Source of the DNA: Fomitopsis serialis
Lineage: Eukaryota > Basidiomycota > Agaricomycetes > Polyporales > Fomitopsidaceae
DNA: 64,000 nt
NCBI RefSeq assembly: GCF_022376445.1
Contig: NW_025955046.1
Coordinates: 103,442-167,441, forward strand
Direction of reading: 5' to 3'
The notes beneath the pieces were generated by a model that was not told where the DNA came from, made no database searches, and saw only the letters and a list, made by a program, of their open reading frames with translations. The stretch's first letter is position 1. Each line of letters opens with the position of its first letter. The translations under genes were made by a program, and so were the position numbers. Shown here in pieces: positions 41,074 to 53,562 of this stretch.

Positions 41074-41737
41074 ACCGACCGGCGTTTGGAGTTGAAGCAT
41101 CTAGTGAGTGTCACAATGGCTTACTGATTAGTATCACACAGATTCGTTACTGACGTCTTGAATGTTGGCCAGGTGTGGCTCAGCCTGGGACCCACAATGC
41201 TGCCAGCGAGTTCCCCCGCAAAGACGCTGGCTGCTGCCGTACGAGTCGACATTGTGACGTTATGTGAGAGCATCGCTACAAAGGTTCCGGGTGCTCGTGT
41301 TCAGGTGACTTTGGAACTGTGCGCGCGTGTCGCTCTGTTGGTACGTCCTGTTCTCTCGTCTCTATAGTTATCCAGCATACTGATGAGCTCTTTGACAGCG
41401 ACTTGTGCTGATTGAGGTTCTGTCTGTGCCTGCACTGAGCAATAGTCTATACTGGGACCGAGTTGACGAGCGTCTTGTGGCCATTCGCGCCAAATATCCT
41501 GGCGATGCTCGCAAGACAACGAAGTATGTTGGCAATTGTTTGATCTCGTTATACCGAAGCTGACCTGCTCTGAGACTCTTTATGAGCATATTGGATGCCG
41601 ACATGAAGGAATTCGGTTCACCCGATCTACCGAACGTCCGTGGACACGATGTGACAGATCCAACATCCGAGTCTCGGCTCCAGGCCTTGGCAGATGATGC
41701 AGCGGACAACTTCGCTGGCAATCTTCGTGAAGAATAG
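41074..41737 (+). pseudogene. 3' half of the gene split by the LTR element
   Basis: The interrupted exon continues with TDRRLELKHL up to 41103. Later exons are 41173-41340 (WLSLGPTMLP.. to VQVTLELCARVALL), 41399-41523 (RLVLIEVL.. to KYPGDARKTT) and 41575-41737, ending FAGNLREE then TAG. The introns are 51 to 69 nt and all phases fit across the insertion. VQxTLELCARVALLR is a hallmark of the same uncharacterised agaricomycete family as the 5' half. This half has no promoter of its own unless the LTR drives it. Confidence 0.8.
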
Positions 41738-42789
41738 GCTATCTCAGGTCTGCTGTCGTGTTAACGCTATCGTTGTTGCATTCTGCTCTTGTTCGCTCTT
41801 GGCGCTGCTGTCGTTTTTGTACCCCCGTGTTGTTTACATTCGTTTAATTGTCTCTTCAAGATACATACTAGCTCGTATTCATAGTCTACCTATGCTATCA
41901 TCGTCGTGATACCGACTATAATAATGGATTAAATCTGATTTGATTATGTGTGCAATTGACAATTGGACGCGCGGTGCTCTGTTCTGACAAGCTGGTGTAT
42001 GGCTCCGACTCACCCTGCATACAGGTTCTGGCCACCTCAAACTGGGCTTTTCGCACGTATCACCTCAATATCTCAGTGATATACTGATGACCTAGACTGA
42101 CATCATTACATTGCCCTTATGAGGAGGTGAATAGGATGTCTGGCCTGACCTCCCGACGACCTGAGCAGTTCAGGTCCGCCCCAGGGGGTAATGAGGGGAG
42201 CTCCCCTGATAGGCGTATTTCTCTCCCCCTCATGTCCCGTGGGCGCTCCGCTGATGACCGAACGCTGGCCGCGGATGTCACCGAGCTCAGCCAATCGAGA
42301 CATGAGGTCAAAACGGGCGTGTACTACGCGCTCCGTTGGTACATATATAGCCGGGCCCGTACTGGCGTTAACGTTTCAATTATCATACATCACGGTTCTC
42401 AATTCAAGTTAACTGCCTTCTCTAGAAGCTATGATACTTGGCGCGCGAGGCTATACGTGGCAGTACCATTACTACTACAGTCTGAACCGCGGTATCAAGT
42501 ATCTCTCGTCTAGTAGTATTTCCACTCAACCCCAGAGTCGTGACGTTCAGCACTCGACGACTCGGACTTGACCTTGCTACCTTTGGTCCACATTGTTCTC
42601 GGCGGCCGGTCATCGATATCCACGCGTCATACACACACGCTATTCGCAGACAACAGCCTGACTTGGAGTATCGGACGTCGGAAAGAGAGAATTCTTGAAC
42701 GTGAAGGCTGCAGGGAACTTGAGCCTGAACCGGAGAGCTTGGGTAAATTCTCATGGCAAAAAGTCCGCTGATGATACGTAGCCGAGCTA
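41738..42789. other. Gene-free stretch, nothing recognised
   Basis: About 1 kb between the split gene and the next F-box gene. A TATA-like CATATATAG lies at about 42341-42349. A 128-codon frame around 42127 has no recognisable content. Confidence 0.4.
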
Positions 42790-45211
42790 ATGCACATACA
42801 GGGAAGCCCCCTTCTACCAAGCATGATGGAGAGGATACGCACTCAAACATTGCCCCTCGAGTTGGCATGCATGATATTCGATCATCTACACGACGACTGG
42901 GCAACACTGTTGACTGTTGGTGCCGTCTGCCGAGGATGGCATCATCTCGTGGAGCAGTATCTTCCTCACGGGCGCGGCATGGGCATCGAGCTGCGCGTGC
43001 AGAGAGAGGTCGCACGTCTCTCAAGCCTTGCGCGAAACCGCATCTTAGGAGCGCGGGAGGTGCATATCCAAGGAGATGCTACCCATTCTGGATCGCTGGC
43101 GCATCTCGGGACCTTTGCTGCCATGCTCTCCGGCTATCTGCATCGACTCGAAGTCCTTCACATCTCTAATGGTGTGTTGAAGACCCGACACATAGACGCA
43201 CCAAGGCTTTTCTCATGCTTATCCACGTTCACAACAATCCGTGGTCTGCACCTCGTCGATGTCACACTTCCATCGACCACAATGTTTGCCAATGTGGTAT
43301 CTGCCCTAACGCACCTGCGATACGTTACTTGCTACGGTGTCTCAGTGGACAAACAGGATAATCACGCCGCATTGCCCAATCCTACGCCTCCGTCAGAAGG
43401 GCGTGCTGGAGAAAAACCGTATCCACGTCGGGAACTTCGTTTGGATTGCCGAACCGACATGGAGGCCGCTCTGTCGTCTTTAGCAGCTGCAGGATTTACC
43501 CCTGAAGTTCATAAGATCACCGTCGATCTGAAAGGATCGCCGGCACGACTCGAGGCTTTTACCACGGAGCTCCACAGACTTCATCAACTCGGTCACTTGT
43601 GCCTAACGGACAACTTATGGAAGGTGGAGGATGAACGGAAGTTGTTTCAGGGTCTATTCACATCGGCAGTCGTCCGACTAGACCTCATCCATGTTACACT
43701 CCCATCGCCCACGTTTCTCGCTGGCGTACTGTGCGCTCTAGTCCAATTGCACACCGTTACCTTCCGCGACGTTCGTTTCGCGTCGACAACTTCACAGCAA
43801 AACAGCCACGAATCCCGCTCATCATCTCCGAGTCGCCAGGGCAAGCTGGAGAATTTGTTTAGGGTGCTGGATCTGCACGTCGCCTCTGGTACTGGCCCAG
43901 GAGGCTTCGCACCAGCCAATCTTCCGCTGCCAGATTGTTGTAACGTCCGCTTGGTTGGATCGTTGCCAGTCCATCGCCTTGAGACACTCGCCGAGATGCT
44001 CTCCAAATACGCAGGTAGACATGGCAGCTCGCGCATATCCGATGCTGTATGGGGAGCTGGACGAGTCACGCCGATTGGAGGAGAGTTGAACCCAATGACA
44101 GTGGACAGCCTGAGATGGGTGTCATTGATGCCTGCAATGGGAGCAATCCGCAATCTCCACCTCCACAACGTCGAGCTACCATCGAGCGGGATGTTCGTCC
44201 GGATCATCCGAAATCTACCTCAACTGTGTGCCGTCAGTTCTGGCAGCATCTCGGTGGTGAGTAAACAATGTTACCATGTGCCGCCTGTAGCCTCAGAACG
44301 TGCGTTGGACCGGGTATCACCAGTCGGCCGCCACCCTACTCAGGCATGGTTCCTCGATCTGGATTGCCTTGACATGTATGACATCTTAGCGTGTGTCACG
44401 ACAACGCCAAGTTGGAGATTTAGGCAGCAACTCGTCTCCTTTGGACTCGGTATCCACGCTGCTCCCGTCTCCGGTTTTGGTGGCTTCCGATATCGGGACT
44501 ACGCGAGGTTTGGAGTGAACCTAGAGTCGATAACTCATCTAGGGTTCGTGATCTACGACGACTTGCCCCTTGACCAACTAGGTGAGCTTTAGGACTGGGA
44601 GCATTGCAGAATACTGGAAGCACTCACGACTTGACTGCACTGGTACAGCGGCGTACCTCTTCCTGGCGGTGTATCACAGTAAACGGCTTCGCCGCCTGAC
44701 CATCAGGGTTGCTCCTTGTGTTGACACGGCGTCCGACTTCACAGTCATGTACGGCATTCTCTACTCCGTGGCTCATGACGCCACCGGGAGTGCTGTGTTT
44801 CCCTTCTACAGTGAATTCGCACCTGAGAGGCATGACCGGACCGGGTGGAATGTAAGTCACCTAACCGGTTGCTTCACCACCAAGGGCTGAAGCGCTGACC
44901 GACGTACTTAGACTCGAGAGTCGGGGTGCTCGTGGACCTTGGATGTATCGGTATCGAAGGCGGACGACATGGCATCATCGGAAGAAGGAGGGGGCCTTGA
45001 AGAAGTACTGGACATCGTCTTCCACAACCCTGAACCCGAAACGTCACTCTGGAGCGAGCCCCGAGAATCCACGTCTACGTTCAGGATACCGACTTGGGTG
45101 GCGCTCGTGCCAGGGTTTTCGATGGATGCATGGATGGAGCGAGCCCGTCGGCGGCCGATTTTTTCCTTCAACCCGTATCACTACTCTACAAATTGCCATC
45201 CGAAGTCGTAG
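42790..45211 (+). CDS. F-box protein, subfamily A, with three tandem repeat modules
   Basis: Exons 42790-44581, 44649-44851 and 44912-45211 give about 764 residues. The F-box is near residues 20-55 (LPLELACMIFDHL, VCRGWHHL). It is followed by HSGSLAHLGTFAAMLSGYL, as in the paralogue at 11593. The long first exon contains three copies of a repeat with the core V-x-LPS-x-x-x-F or V-x-LPSPTF followed by a Leu-rich helix (LPSTTMFANVV, LPSPTFLAGVL, LPSSGMFVRII), whereas the paralogue has one. The phase-1 intron at 44582 is shared with the paralogue. The C-terminus holds IPTWVALVPGFSMDAW. A start at one of the downstream Met codons (42823 or 42826) is also possible. The likely role is a substrate receptor in an SCF ligase. 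Confidence 0.75.
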
Positions 45212-45230
45212 ATCATATACAGATTAAACA

Positions 45231-45830
45231 CTAGTACTTCTTCGAGATTTCACTCCCTCTTCCATCAGTGTATGATCCCTTGTCTGTCAAAGAAATTACA
45301 AACATGAATCCCTGCCGAGTCTCTGTTTGCTCCATCCGGGCTTGTAAGGCAGGCCTGTGTATGTTCGCGACATCTCGTGCGAGCTCATGGAGTTCCGCCA
45401 TCACATCAGGTCCGATCCGAAGGCGCAGTACAGCGAACTTAACCCATCGGGCACAGAGACGAGGCTGTTCTAGAAGAAAGCAGCACAGAAAACGGGCAAC
45501 AGTGAGCGAGCAGCTCACCGACCATACCTCCGGCAGCAGATGCAGCTCGACGGACAGTAGACTCGACAGAACCGTGCGACATGTCTCGTGGGACGCTCTA
45601 CCCTGCCATGCGTTCTACTTAGCGCCCCGAAGAGCGCGTCGTGCTGCAGAACTGTGTTGAACCGGAGCCCGGCGCGACGCATCGAGTACATGAGAGGACA
45701 CTTGCGTCTGTGGCTATGAAAGATTCATCAAGTGTACATCAGAGAAATCAACGAGTGAGTGCGAGAGAAGAGCGCCTTCGAATCGCCAGGTGTGGAGGTG
45801 GCAGACATCACGGAACGGCCTAAGCGCATA
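45231..45830 (-). pseudogene. Relic of an F-box gene (C-terminal part)
   Basis: Minus-strand remains homologous to the C-terminal half of the neighbouring gene at 45865-47341. Near 45800, HTWRFEGALLSHSLVDFSDVH parallels HTCRFKAAPLSPSLVDFSHAQ. After a stop and frame changes, RFNTVLQHDAL parallels RFNAFLQHHAL, and the last frame (to 45231) has LRLRIGPDVMAEL, parallel to LCLRIGPGVLVDR. The F-box itself is absent. It is a decayed partial tandem copy, lying tail to tail with the gene ending at 45211. Confidence 0.7.
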
Positions 45831-45864
45831 GCACCATGCATTCATCTCAGGACTTACTAGATAC

Positions 45865-47341
45865 TCACGTAGTATTACGTGTCATTGTCCATACCTGACG
45901 TGCAACCATCTCGCCCTCCCAGTCAGACAGACGCTCAACTTGCGTCTGAGTATCCGCTGTGCTCCTTCGAACACAACGCCACCATGCCACCGATGATCTC
46001 CCTGACGTCTGTGCGGCGAACGACAGGCCGAGATGTCGTAGAGCAGGATTGCACGCGTCGACGACATCCCGCACGAGCGCGTCCTGGTCGATGTTGCTCG
46101 CACGATCCACCAATACGCCAGGCCCGATACGGAGGCACAGGCCAGCAAGTTTGAGTGGACTGAACACGGAGACGAGGCTGATCTGGCGAAGCGATGAGTG
46201 TACCTAAAATGTATACCGCAGGCTCGCAGCTTACCAGCCACGCCTCACACGGCGTGTCCGGGACGCCGTCGGCAATCCGCCACTTCACATGCAGCTCGAG
46301 GAACCGCAGGCTCGGCAAGAGCTGCGCGACGCTCCTCGACGGTAGACTCCACCCTGCGTGGCACGAAAGGACGACCGGGTCCATGCGTTCGAGCATCGCG
46401 AGCGCATGGTGCTGCAGGAACGCGTTGAACCGAAGCTCAACGCGCCGAACGGCACACGCGAGGGGGACCGGGGCGTCCGTGATTAGCTCGTCGAGCTGTG
46501 CGTGAGAGAAGTCGACGAGGGAGGGGGAGAGCGGCGCAGCTTTGAAACGGCAGGTGTGGAGGTGGAGGACGCGTAGATTAGGGAGGACGCGTAGGATCTC
46601 GGACAAGTCGGCCCAACCTCGTAGAGTGAGCTGGCGCACCGAAGGAAGGACGAAGTCAGGGTCAAGGTCGCCCGTTAGGAGTATCGCGTCATCCAGGTCC
46701 AACACTTCAAGAGTTTTTGAAACGCGTGCGAATGCCGAGAGGTTGTGATAGAGGGAGCTCTGCCGGACATATTGGTCGTCAACGGAGAGCGTGAGCGAGC
46801 GGACCTCCGACCCGGATAGCCGTGAGACGCACTCGAGACTTGTTGAGCCGCACTTGCCCAGGTCAAGACGGCAGAGACGTGGTCGACTTGCTAGAGCGTC
46901 CACCAAGCGTGGCTCGGACGCCAGCAGAGGATCGGCGCTCGCTATGAGGACCTCCTCGAGTCTGTCAGCTTGTTGGATGACCTCTGCCAAGCGACCGGCC
47001 AACGAGTAGTCAACCATGTATGCACGGCCACTCCTCGGGTTGCCGACAGCGCCTGCCATCTCGACCTCGACCCAGGGAAATGCATCGCGGCGCAGGTGGA
47101 GCTTTCGGAGGAGGCTCACGCGGTTAGGAACGTCGGACAGGACGAAGTTGCAGAACAACGCGAGTTGCGATTTGGGTCGACGATGAAAGTGAAGGCCCAG
47201 CGTGACGTCGGATAGGAGATGTGGGATCGCGTGATAGTAGGCGAGACGGCAGGTACAAGCCAGTTTCCCCGCGTCGGAAGGAGGTAACAGCGCCAGTATG
47301 ATGTTCAGAACATCATAATTGAGCACGGCAAATGGATCCAT
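45865..47341 (-). CDS. F-box protein, subfamily B
   Basis: Exon 1 runs from the ATG at 47341 to 46235 and exon 2 from 46182 to 45865, about 474 residues. The F-box is at the extreme N-terminus (LNYDVLNIILALLPPSDAGKLACTCRLAYYHAIPHLLS), the arrangement shared with the genes at 51306 and 58252. A Leu-rich repeat region follows (LRRLDLGK-like RLCRLDLGKC, LEVLDLDDAILL, LPNLRVLHLHTC). The intron 46183-46234 (GTAAGC donor) joins EAWL to ISLVSVF in phase. An in-frame Met 22 codons upstream (47407) is an alternative start, but the F-box position favours 47341. A likely ubiquitin-ligase adaptor. No break is seen. Confidence 0.75.
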
Positions 47342-47719
47342 GCTGTGGTCCTGGGACGATGCACCGTCAGAAGAGCCGGTTGGTAGAGTACCAAAAAGTA
47401 AAATCATACCGTGTACTGAGAACGGAGTAGTAGTATACTGGCAATGGTTCTGTCAGACCGAGTCAGTCGGTGCACAAGCGGAGATGGAGGTTTCAGCGTA
47501 GTCCAGGACTCGGGGTACGAGTCGTCCGATGGGAAGGACACAAGTATACGTCGCACGTACTGTACTCATGTCACGGTACAGTACATGTCGCTCCCGTGTC
47601 GCTCCCACAGAAGCAGCCGCCGTATATCCACGTGATCAGTACGCAGTATTGCTTTCTCCGGTCTCAGTGTGCAATGTGCATGGCATGTAGCCTGAGTGTG
47701 ATGCATGTAGGCTGTAGCC

Positions 47720-49622
47720 TTACTCACCGTTACTCAGAGTTACTCGGTAGGCTGCGAAGACGGGTATCACCGTCGCCTCGGGCACGCCGCCTGAAGCAGT
47801 GATATTGAAGCATCTACTGTGACACTGTCGGATACTTGCTGCGGCTGCCTTCAAGACATACATACACGAGGATACCAAGAGTACAGGCGTATATGAACCC
47901 AGCCAAACAAGGCTCCAGACGAGACACCCGTGCAGCTCAAGTCTCAACCCAGACACTGAGGGGGAGTAGGTCCACGTCAGTTCGTCCAGCGAGCGCAAAT
48001 GCACCCACGTACACACGCACAAGACTAGATGTGTCCGCCTCGTTTTCGCGAACTGCCGTTCAACATGCCTCTTCCAGACGGCGTATGAATCCCTCACCCG
48101 CCAGGACGCGTCGAGCGAGATGACGACCGCCAGCCACCGGCTCGCGAAACGCGGACTTGACAGCAGATGGTCTAGCGCGGAGAAGTCCAAGTCGTTGGCT
48201 AGGTCCCTCATGAGCCTGAGCTGGGGATTTGGGACACCCGAGTGCGCGGCGCTGCTCAGTTGGCCTGCGATCATGACTCTGTGAGAAGGGCCATTGGGCT
48301 GAGTGATGGTGTCACTTACCCGGCTTATCTTCGACGACGAACTTGATCCCGATTCTGCAGAGGTGCCCGGGTGTTAGGCCAGAAAGGAGTGACGTGTTGT
48401 AGTTGCGGAACAAGAGCATAGAGTCCACATTTTGGTATAACACGAAGTGCACCTCCTTCAACGTATGGTTCGTAGCGAGGCTGAGAGCGTTCACTGTGGC
48501 CCTTTCTAAGTTTCAGTAGCACAGTGCATAGGGCCGGAACCTACTGAGACCCAGATTGTGGTTGTCACTGTCGCGAAGCTCGACGGTGAGCGTCTCAAGA
48601 GACGTGGCGCCTCGGAGGAAAGCAGGATAGCCTGAAGTCTCTGGATCCGTGAGCATCCCTAGCTTTGCGGCACGGATGACTAGAGTCGCTTGAGTGACTC
48701 TACACATTATGTCGGCATCAGCAAGAAACTCGACAACGTCATCAACCCCAGTAGAGTCCAGTAAGAGCCAGCGTAGCCGCAGAGGTCGGCCATGCGGAAG
48801 ACAGAGATCGTGACCGCGGCGCTTCTCGATGGTCTTCACGTCGACGATAGAGAGCCTCGCGAGGTTCGGCAAGGCGCAGATGAGCTTAGCGACGAGTGTC
48901 GTCGACGGGAACGTGATCCCACGCAGAGTCAGTCTGGAGAGCGCGATGCACGCAGAAAAGCGAGCGAACGTCGGTGCGTCCGCCGAGCCTGGCCTCCAAT
49001 CACCGCTGCGTATCTCCAGCTCGTCTATGCGGCAGAGCTGTTTCGCGAGCGCAGCCGCGAAGGTCTTCAGGTGCGCGAGCGAGCGAGTCGTATGGCCGCC
49101 CCGCACCACGACGGCGCGCCACTTGCGCTGCATCCGGACGGAGGGATACTCCCACCCAAACACTCTCGCCACGCGCATCACGTCCGCGCGCCCCGCGAGC
49201 TCCCAGGCATCGTCGATCCGCGGGAGGCTCCTGCTCGCGTGCGAGTACCACGTCCTGCACACGCACGCGCAGATGAACAGCACGCGGGGGTGGTCCCGGA
49301 ACTCGTTCAGGACCCGCTCCCAGATGTCGACGGGGAGCTCGCCGCGAGCGCGTGGCCGGATGGGCGTGGCGCCGCTTCTTCCCAGCTCTAGCTCGACTCT
49401 TCTGAGTCTGGTCCTGCAGTGGGAGGATCGTCGCGTCAAGATCCGCGTAATCGGGCGCGGAGGAGCACAGTAGGTCACGTACAACCACTCCTTTCGAGCG
49501 GAGGCATCTGCACCTGCTCCTTGATAACTTGGGTCCCAGAACTCGCGTCGAAGCCCGACAGTCAACGGCGAAGCTGTGTTGGATCTTTTCCTCGCATAGT
49601 GAGTGGGTCCGTTCGAGGGCAT
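47720..49622 (-). CDS. F-box protein, subfamily A, divergent
   Basis: The reading frame is open from 49811, but the F-box (ELPVDIWERVLNEF, then CVCRTWYSH) lies about 170 codons in; I take the Met at 49622 as a tentative start, and an intron upstream is possible. HTTRSLAHLKTFAAALAKQL and FPSTTLVAKLICALPNLARL match the subfamily landmarks in the genes at 11593 and 42790. Exon 1 ends at 48545. The 39-nt intron 48506-48544 is phase 1 like that of its paralogues and joins to RATVNALSL. Exon 2 (48505-48320) is followed by a 43-nt intron, and exon 3 runs from 48276 to the stop at 47720. The last 90 codons, rich in Cys, Trp and Val, may be out-of-place translation beyond an unrecognised splice site. 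Confidence 0.6.
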
Positions 49623-49811
49623 AGTCGAGGAATTGCGGAGGACATCGACGTTCGAGATGCGAACCCGGTTGTGCCTTGTACTTGCTCGAGGCTGTCCACC
49701 AATACAAAACCACACATTACTAGTGCCGGAAGCGCATGCCATTCGGATCAGCACGTCGATTGACAGGCACACAGCCGTGGTGGTGATGGCGTACCACGTC
49801 GTGAATGGCAT

Positions 49812-51305
49812 TGAAAGGACTGTCCGGCTGCGGACGAGTGTATCTCAATCGCAGTAGCATGAATTTAGCGAGCCACAATACTACGGGGACGATGAGTCCA
49901 GCTGTTGTAACGATATCGCTCACCACACCATACACCAGGGTGGATACTGCCTCTGTCACCTCGCAATACCGGCTGCAACTAGACGAAAGCAGCGCCTGGG
50001 CCATGTATCTCGTTCGCTCACGCAGAGTGAATTGGGGTCGATCGCGAAGTGTGATCATGGCGAAGTTTACACGCACTGTGCATGTTAGGATCGACATGAA
50101 TGAATGCATGGGTACATACGCAGGCCACATGAGGCTCAATGATGAGGGCGCGATTACAGGTGCTCTGCCGTATGGTAGACTTTGTAGACAATGGGTGGTA
50201 CCTGATATCATGACCCATGTGGTGCTATGGAGACCGACGGCATGAACAAGCGTCGACGGACGGAATGCAGGTTATTGGGAGACTCACTGTTCCTATGTCG
50301 TGGGCTCGACGACTTGCACAGGATCCGCCGGACAGGTCCACCGACTTCCGTACGAATTCCCGGTAAGCGGCTCGGAGCAGCCAAAAGGTGATATCCTACA
50401 CGAAGCTTGGGTGACCCAGGCCCAGGTCAAAGAAGGTGGGATGTGGTACCAGAGGAAGATACTCACGCATATAACCCGTTTACTAGGCGTTCTGGGGTCG
50501 AAGACGAACATGCGGTCCCGGCAGACGGACGGCAGAAGCTTGAGAAGAAGGTAGTCAAGTCATACCCTGTCGTACCCAACCGAAGAAATGAGCAGACCGG
50601 CTACTCAGACGGGTTTTGCGAGACCGTCGTGCGGATCGAGGTGGTGCAGATCACGGAGAAAATGTACACATCGTTGCTTGGCTAGGATGAGGTCGCAGGA
50701 ATGCTGGTCTCGGGCCGGTGAGAATTGTCGCGATGACCACATCTATGCCATCCTGGGCTCATCCACGCACCAGAGGTCGCTGTTGAGGCCGTAGAACGCG
50801 ACGCGAAACGCGGAGTGAGCGGAGAGGAAGAGTGGCTTGAGACAAGGTGGCGGGAGGGCTCGCGGCGAGATGGGCGGAGATCGATGGGCAAGACAAGCGG
50901 CGGAGGTCGATCTGCACATCGCTCTCGCTCCTGCTCAGTCTCCGTCTCCTCGCTGCCCCTGCGTGCTTGTCGCTGGGCCGCCCGACGAGGAGGATGGCGC
51001 GCGCGTCGTCGGACGCTGTTAGCGCGTCGCTGGCCTGTCACGGAGCTTCCGGTGACACGACCCTGCATGACCTTCCCGCTGCCTGTCCCGTTTGGGGTCG
51101 GCGGCTCCTCCCTCCTTCTCACTCACCACCCCGTCCTCTCGCCGCCGCCGCCGTCGTCGTCCTCGACAGCGCCCACCATGCTGCTGACCATCCAGCGTTA
51201 CCCCAAAACAGGTGCGTCCAGCGCTGCCCCACACGCCCCCGCTGATATACCCGTCTCGCATCTCTAGTCCCTCTTGATGTCCTCCTCCTCCGCTCGCCCA
51301 ACACC
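49812..51305. other. Gene-free stretch, nothing recognised
   Basis: About 1.5 kb. Frames up to about 160 codons occur on both strands but have no recognisable content. The part nearest 51306 (about 51100-51300) is C/T-rich and is probably the leader of the next gene. Confidence 0.4.
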
Positions 51306-53562
51306 ATGCGCTGCTTCTCCCCCGTCAGGCTCCTCGATCTCAACCATGATGTCCTCGACACCATCGTCTCCTTTGTTGCCCCAGCCGACGCTATGCAGCT
51401 CGCCCTCACCTGCCGCGACGCCTACGATGCAGCCATGCCCCGCTTCCTCTCCGAAGTCGTCCTCGGCGGCCCCTCCGTCATGGACGGCCCTGAGCAGATC
51501 ACTCTCTTCTGCAGGTGAGCCTTCTGTTCGCCATTCATGGCTTCGATCGTGCTCGCCCTTCCCTTCTTCATTTACTGCTATCTACAACGCTCTCGCCTCT
51601 CCGCTTCAGGGCACCAGCACCTGGCACCCGAGTACCCCATCCTTCGCAACCGGTGAAAGCTGCTGGCGATATTCCGCTAGACCCCTCGGCATAGCTCGCA
51701 TAGTCGAGGGGACTCTCTTACGTGAGCCGTAGAAGGCGTCCGTTGGCTGTCATCCGATGGACTCGGAGCCTACGTCTGACATAGTGGGTCAGCTGAAGCG
51801 AGCATAGACCTCGATAAAGTTTCCTGATAGCGCGCGGTGGGGATCGTCCTCTTCTTGCATGTTTGGTGCCTGGCAGCAAGCGCGCCGTCCGCGGCGGACA
51901 TCTCGCAGCGAGCGCGCACTCCGAGGCAGCCCTTGTATGTTCAGGGTGGAGGCGAGGAAGGTCGTTCAGCATCCCCTCGAGACGCACCACATCCTGACCG
52001 AATGGTAGTGGTATCACGTTGACAGCAGATTGGAGGCTGGACGAAGACATCGTCTGATGGAAAACTTGGGCGCACGTCTCTCCATTCAGTTGCTGCTAGC
52101 GCGCGACCGAGATTCCTTGCCCCTCACACGCTAGAGCAGACGCTCTTCATCTGCGCGAATGAATTGGAATGGACGTTCCGGTGTTGGACAGAGGACGAAC
52201 GCATTACTTCGTCATGCGCCTCGCGACAGCGCCGTAGCTGACGCATCGGCCCAGGTACATGCTTGCCGACCCACACAACCGGATACGCCACCTGCGTGTG
52301 CTCGAGATCAAGGAGGGCGCGTTCGTGAGCTCCGAAGGCGAAGACCGAAGCGGCGCATGGGTCGCCGACTTCAGCTGTGCGGCGATCCTCGCCGACATGC
52401 TCCGCAAGGCGACCAACCTCCGCAAGATCACCATCCGCGACCTCGAGCCGCTGCTCCAGCACCAGCCCGCCGTCGCCGAGGCCATGTCCCACCTCTCGCG
52501 CCTGCGCGACCTCAGCTTCTACCTCGTCGGCAAGTGCACGCTCGAGATGCTCAAGAACACGACCTGCCACCCGTACCGCCTCGAGTTCGGCATGTGGAAG
52601 GACGGCCCACGCGTGGCGGGCGACACCGCCGCGTTCGACGAGTACGCGCCCTCGCTACACACCGTCAATCTCTGGCAGGTCGCGTGCCTGCTCGAGAGCT
52701 TCGGGCCGGAGTACGTCGGCGAGGGCGTCCGCGTGCTCGGGCTCGGTGGGCGCGTACCGCTGCTGTCGACGGTCTGCCGCGAGTTCCCAACGTACGCACG
52801 ATCACCTTCGCGCCCGAGTGCTCCGTCGAGGAGGAGGCGCCGACGGCCAACTGGACGAGCCTCGACCACGTCGACACGAGCGCGCCGCTGCCGTTCTTCT
52901 CGTGCACCGTCCGGCGCCTCGACCTGCGCTACGTGCTCGGGGTCGTGCAGACGCGGCTGAGCAGGGCGCAGGTGGTCGACCGCACGGTGAAGCTGCTCAC
53001 GCAGACGAAGCCAGTCGTGCTGTCGTGCAAGATCAGGGAGGAGCCCGGCGACACGATCGTGGAGCGGCTCGTGCCTGTCATCTCGCAGGTGCGCTTCCTC
53101 GAGGTCGCGTATACGCCGCCGGAGCCCGTGGCCGGCAACCACGACATGTTCCCGCCGTTGCAGAACGTGAACGACTGGACGGTGAGTCGTCTGGTGCGCT
53201 GTGCTCGCCATTGACGCCGGAGCGGGAGTCTGACTGTCGTGCGACCGCAGGGCGAGTTCTTCCGGCGGTTCGAGAAGGTGCCGCTGGTCGGCCTGTCGTT
53301 CGCGTACTGCACCGACCCCGTGTGCTTCGGGCGGCCCGTGCAGGAGACGGCGCGGCTGGCGGCGGTGCATATCCCGACGTTGCAGTTCATCAGCATCGGC
53401 GTCGTCCCGAGGCGCGAGGGCCTCCCCGTGCCGACGCGGTTGTACTTCCGCGTGCAGATGCGTGGCAAGGCGCAGGAGCCGCTGTTGGAGCAGCTCGAGA
53501 GCGGTCCAGGGAAGCGTATCCGCGACGAGCTGCGTACGTTCGCACGTACCGCTGGTGCCTAA
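51306..53562 (+). CDS. F-box protein, subfamily B, with a frameshift and an unusually long first intron
   Basis: Exon 1 (51306-51514) encodes the N-terminal F-box (LDLNHDVLDTIVSFVAPADAMQLALTCRDAYDAAMPRFLSE split into its two helices). A 740-nt intron (51515-52254) is followed by exon 2 (52255-53181), starting YMLADPHNRIRHLRVLEI, and exon 3 (53251-53562), with VPLVGLSFAYC and IPTLQFISIGV. At about 52787 the frame carrying CREFP must change to the one carrying NVRTITF to match the conserved LPNLR pattern of its relatives, as if one base were missing from a CCC run. Apart from this the gene is intact. It is a paralogue of the gene at 58252, which shares the site and phase of the last intron. Confidence 0.7.
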
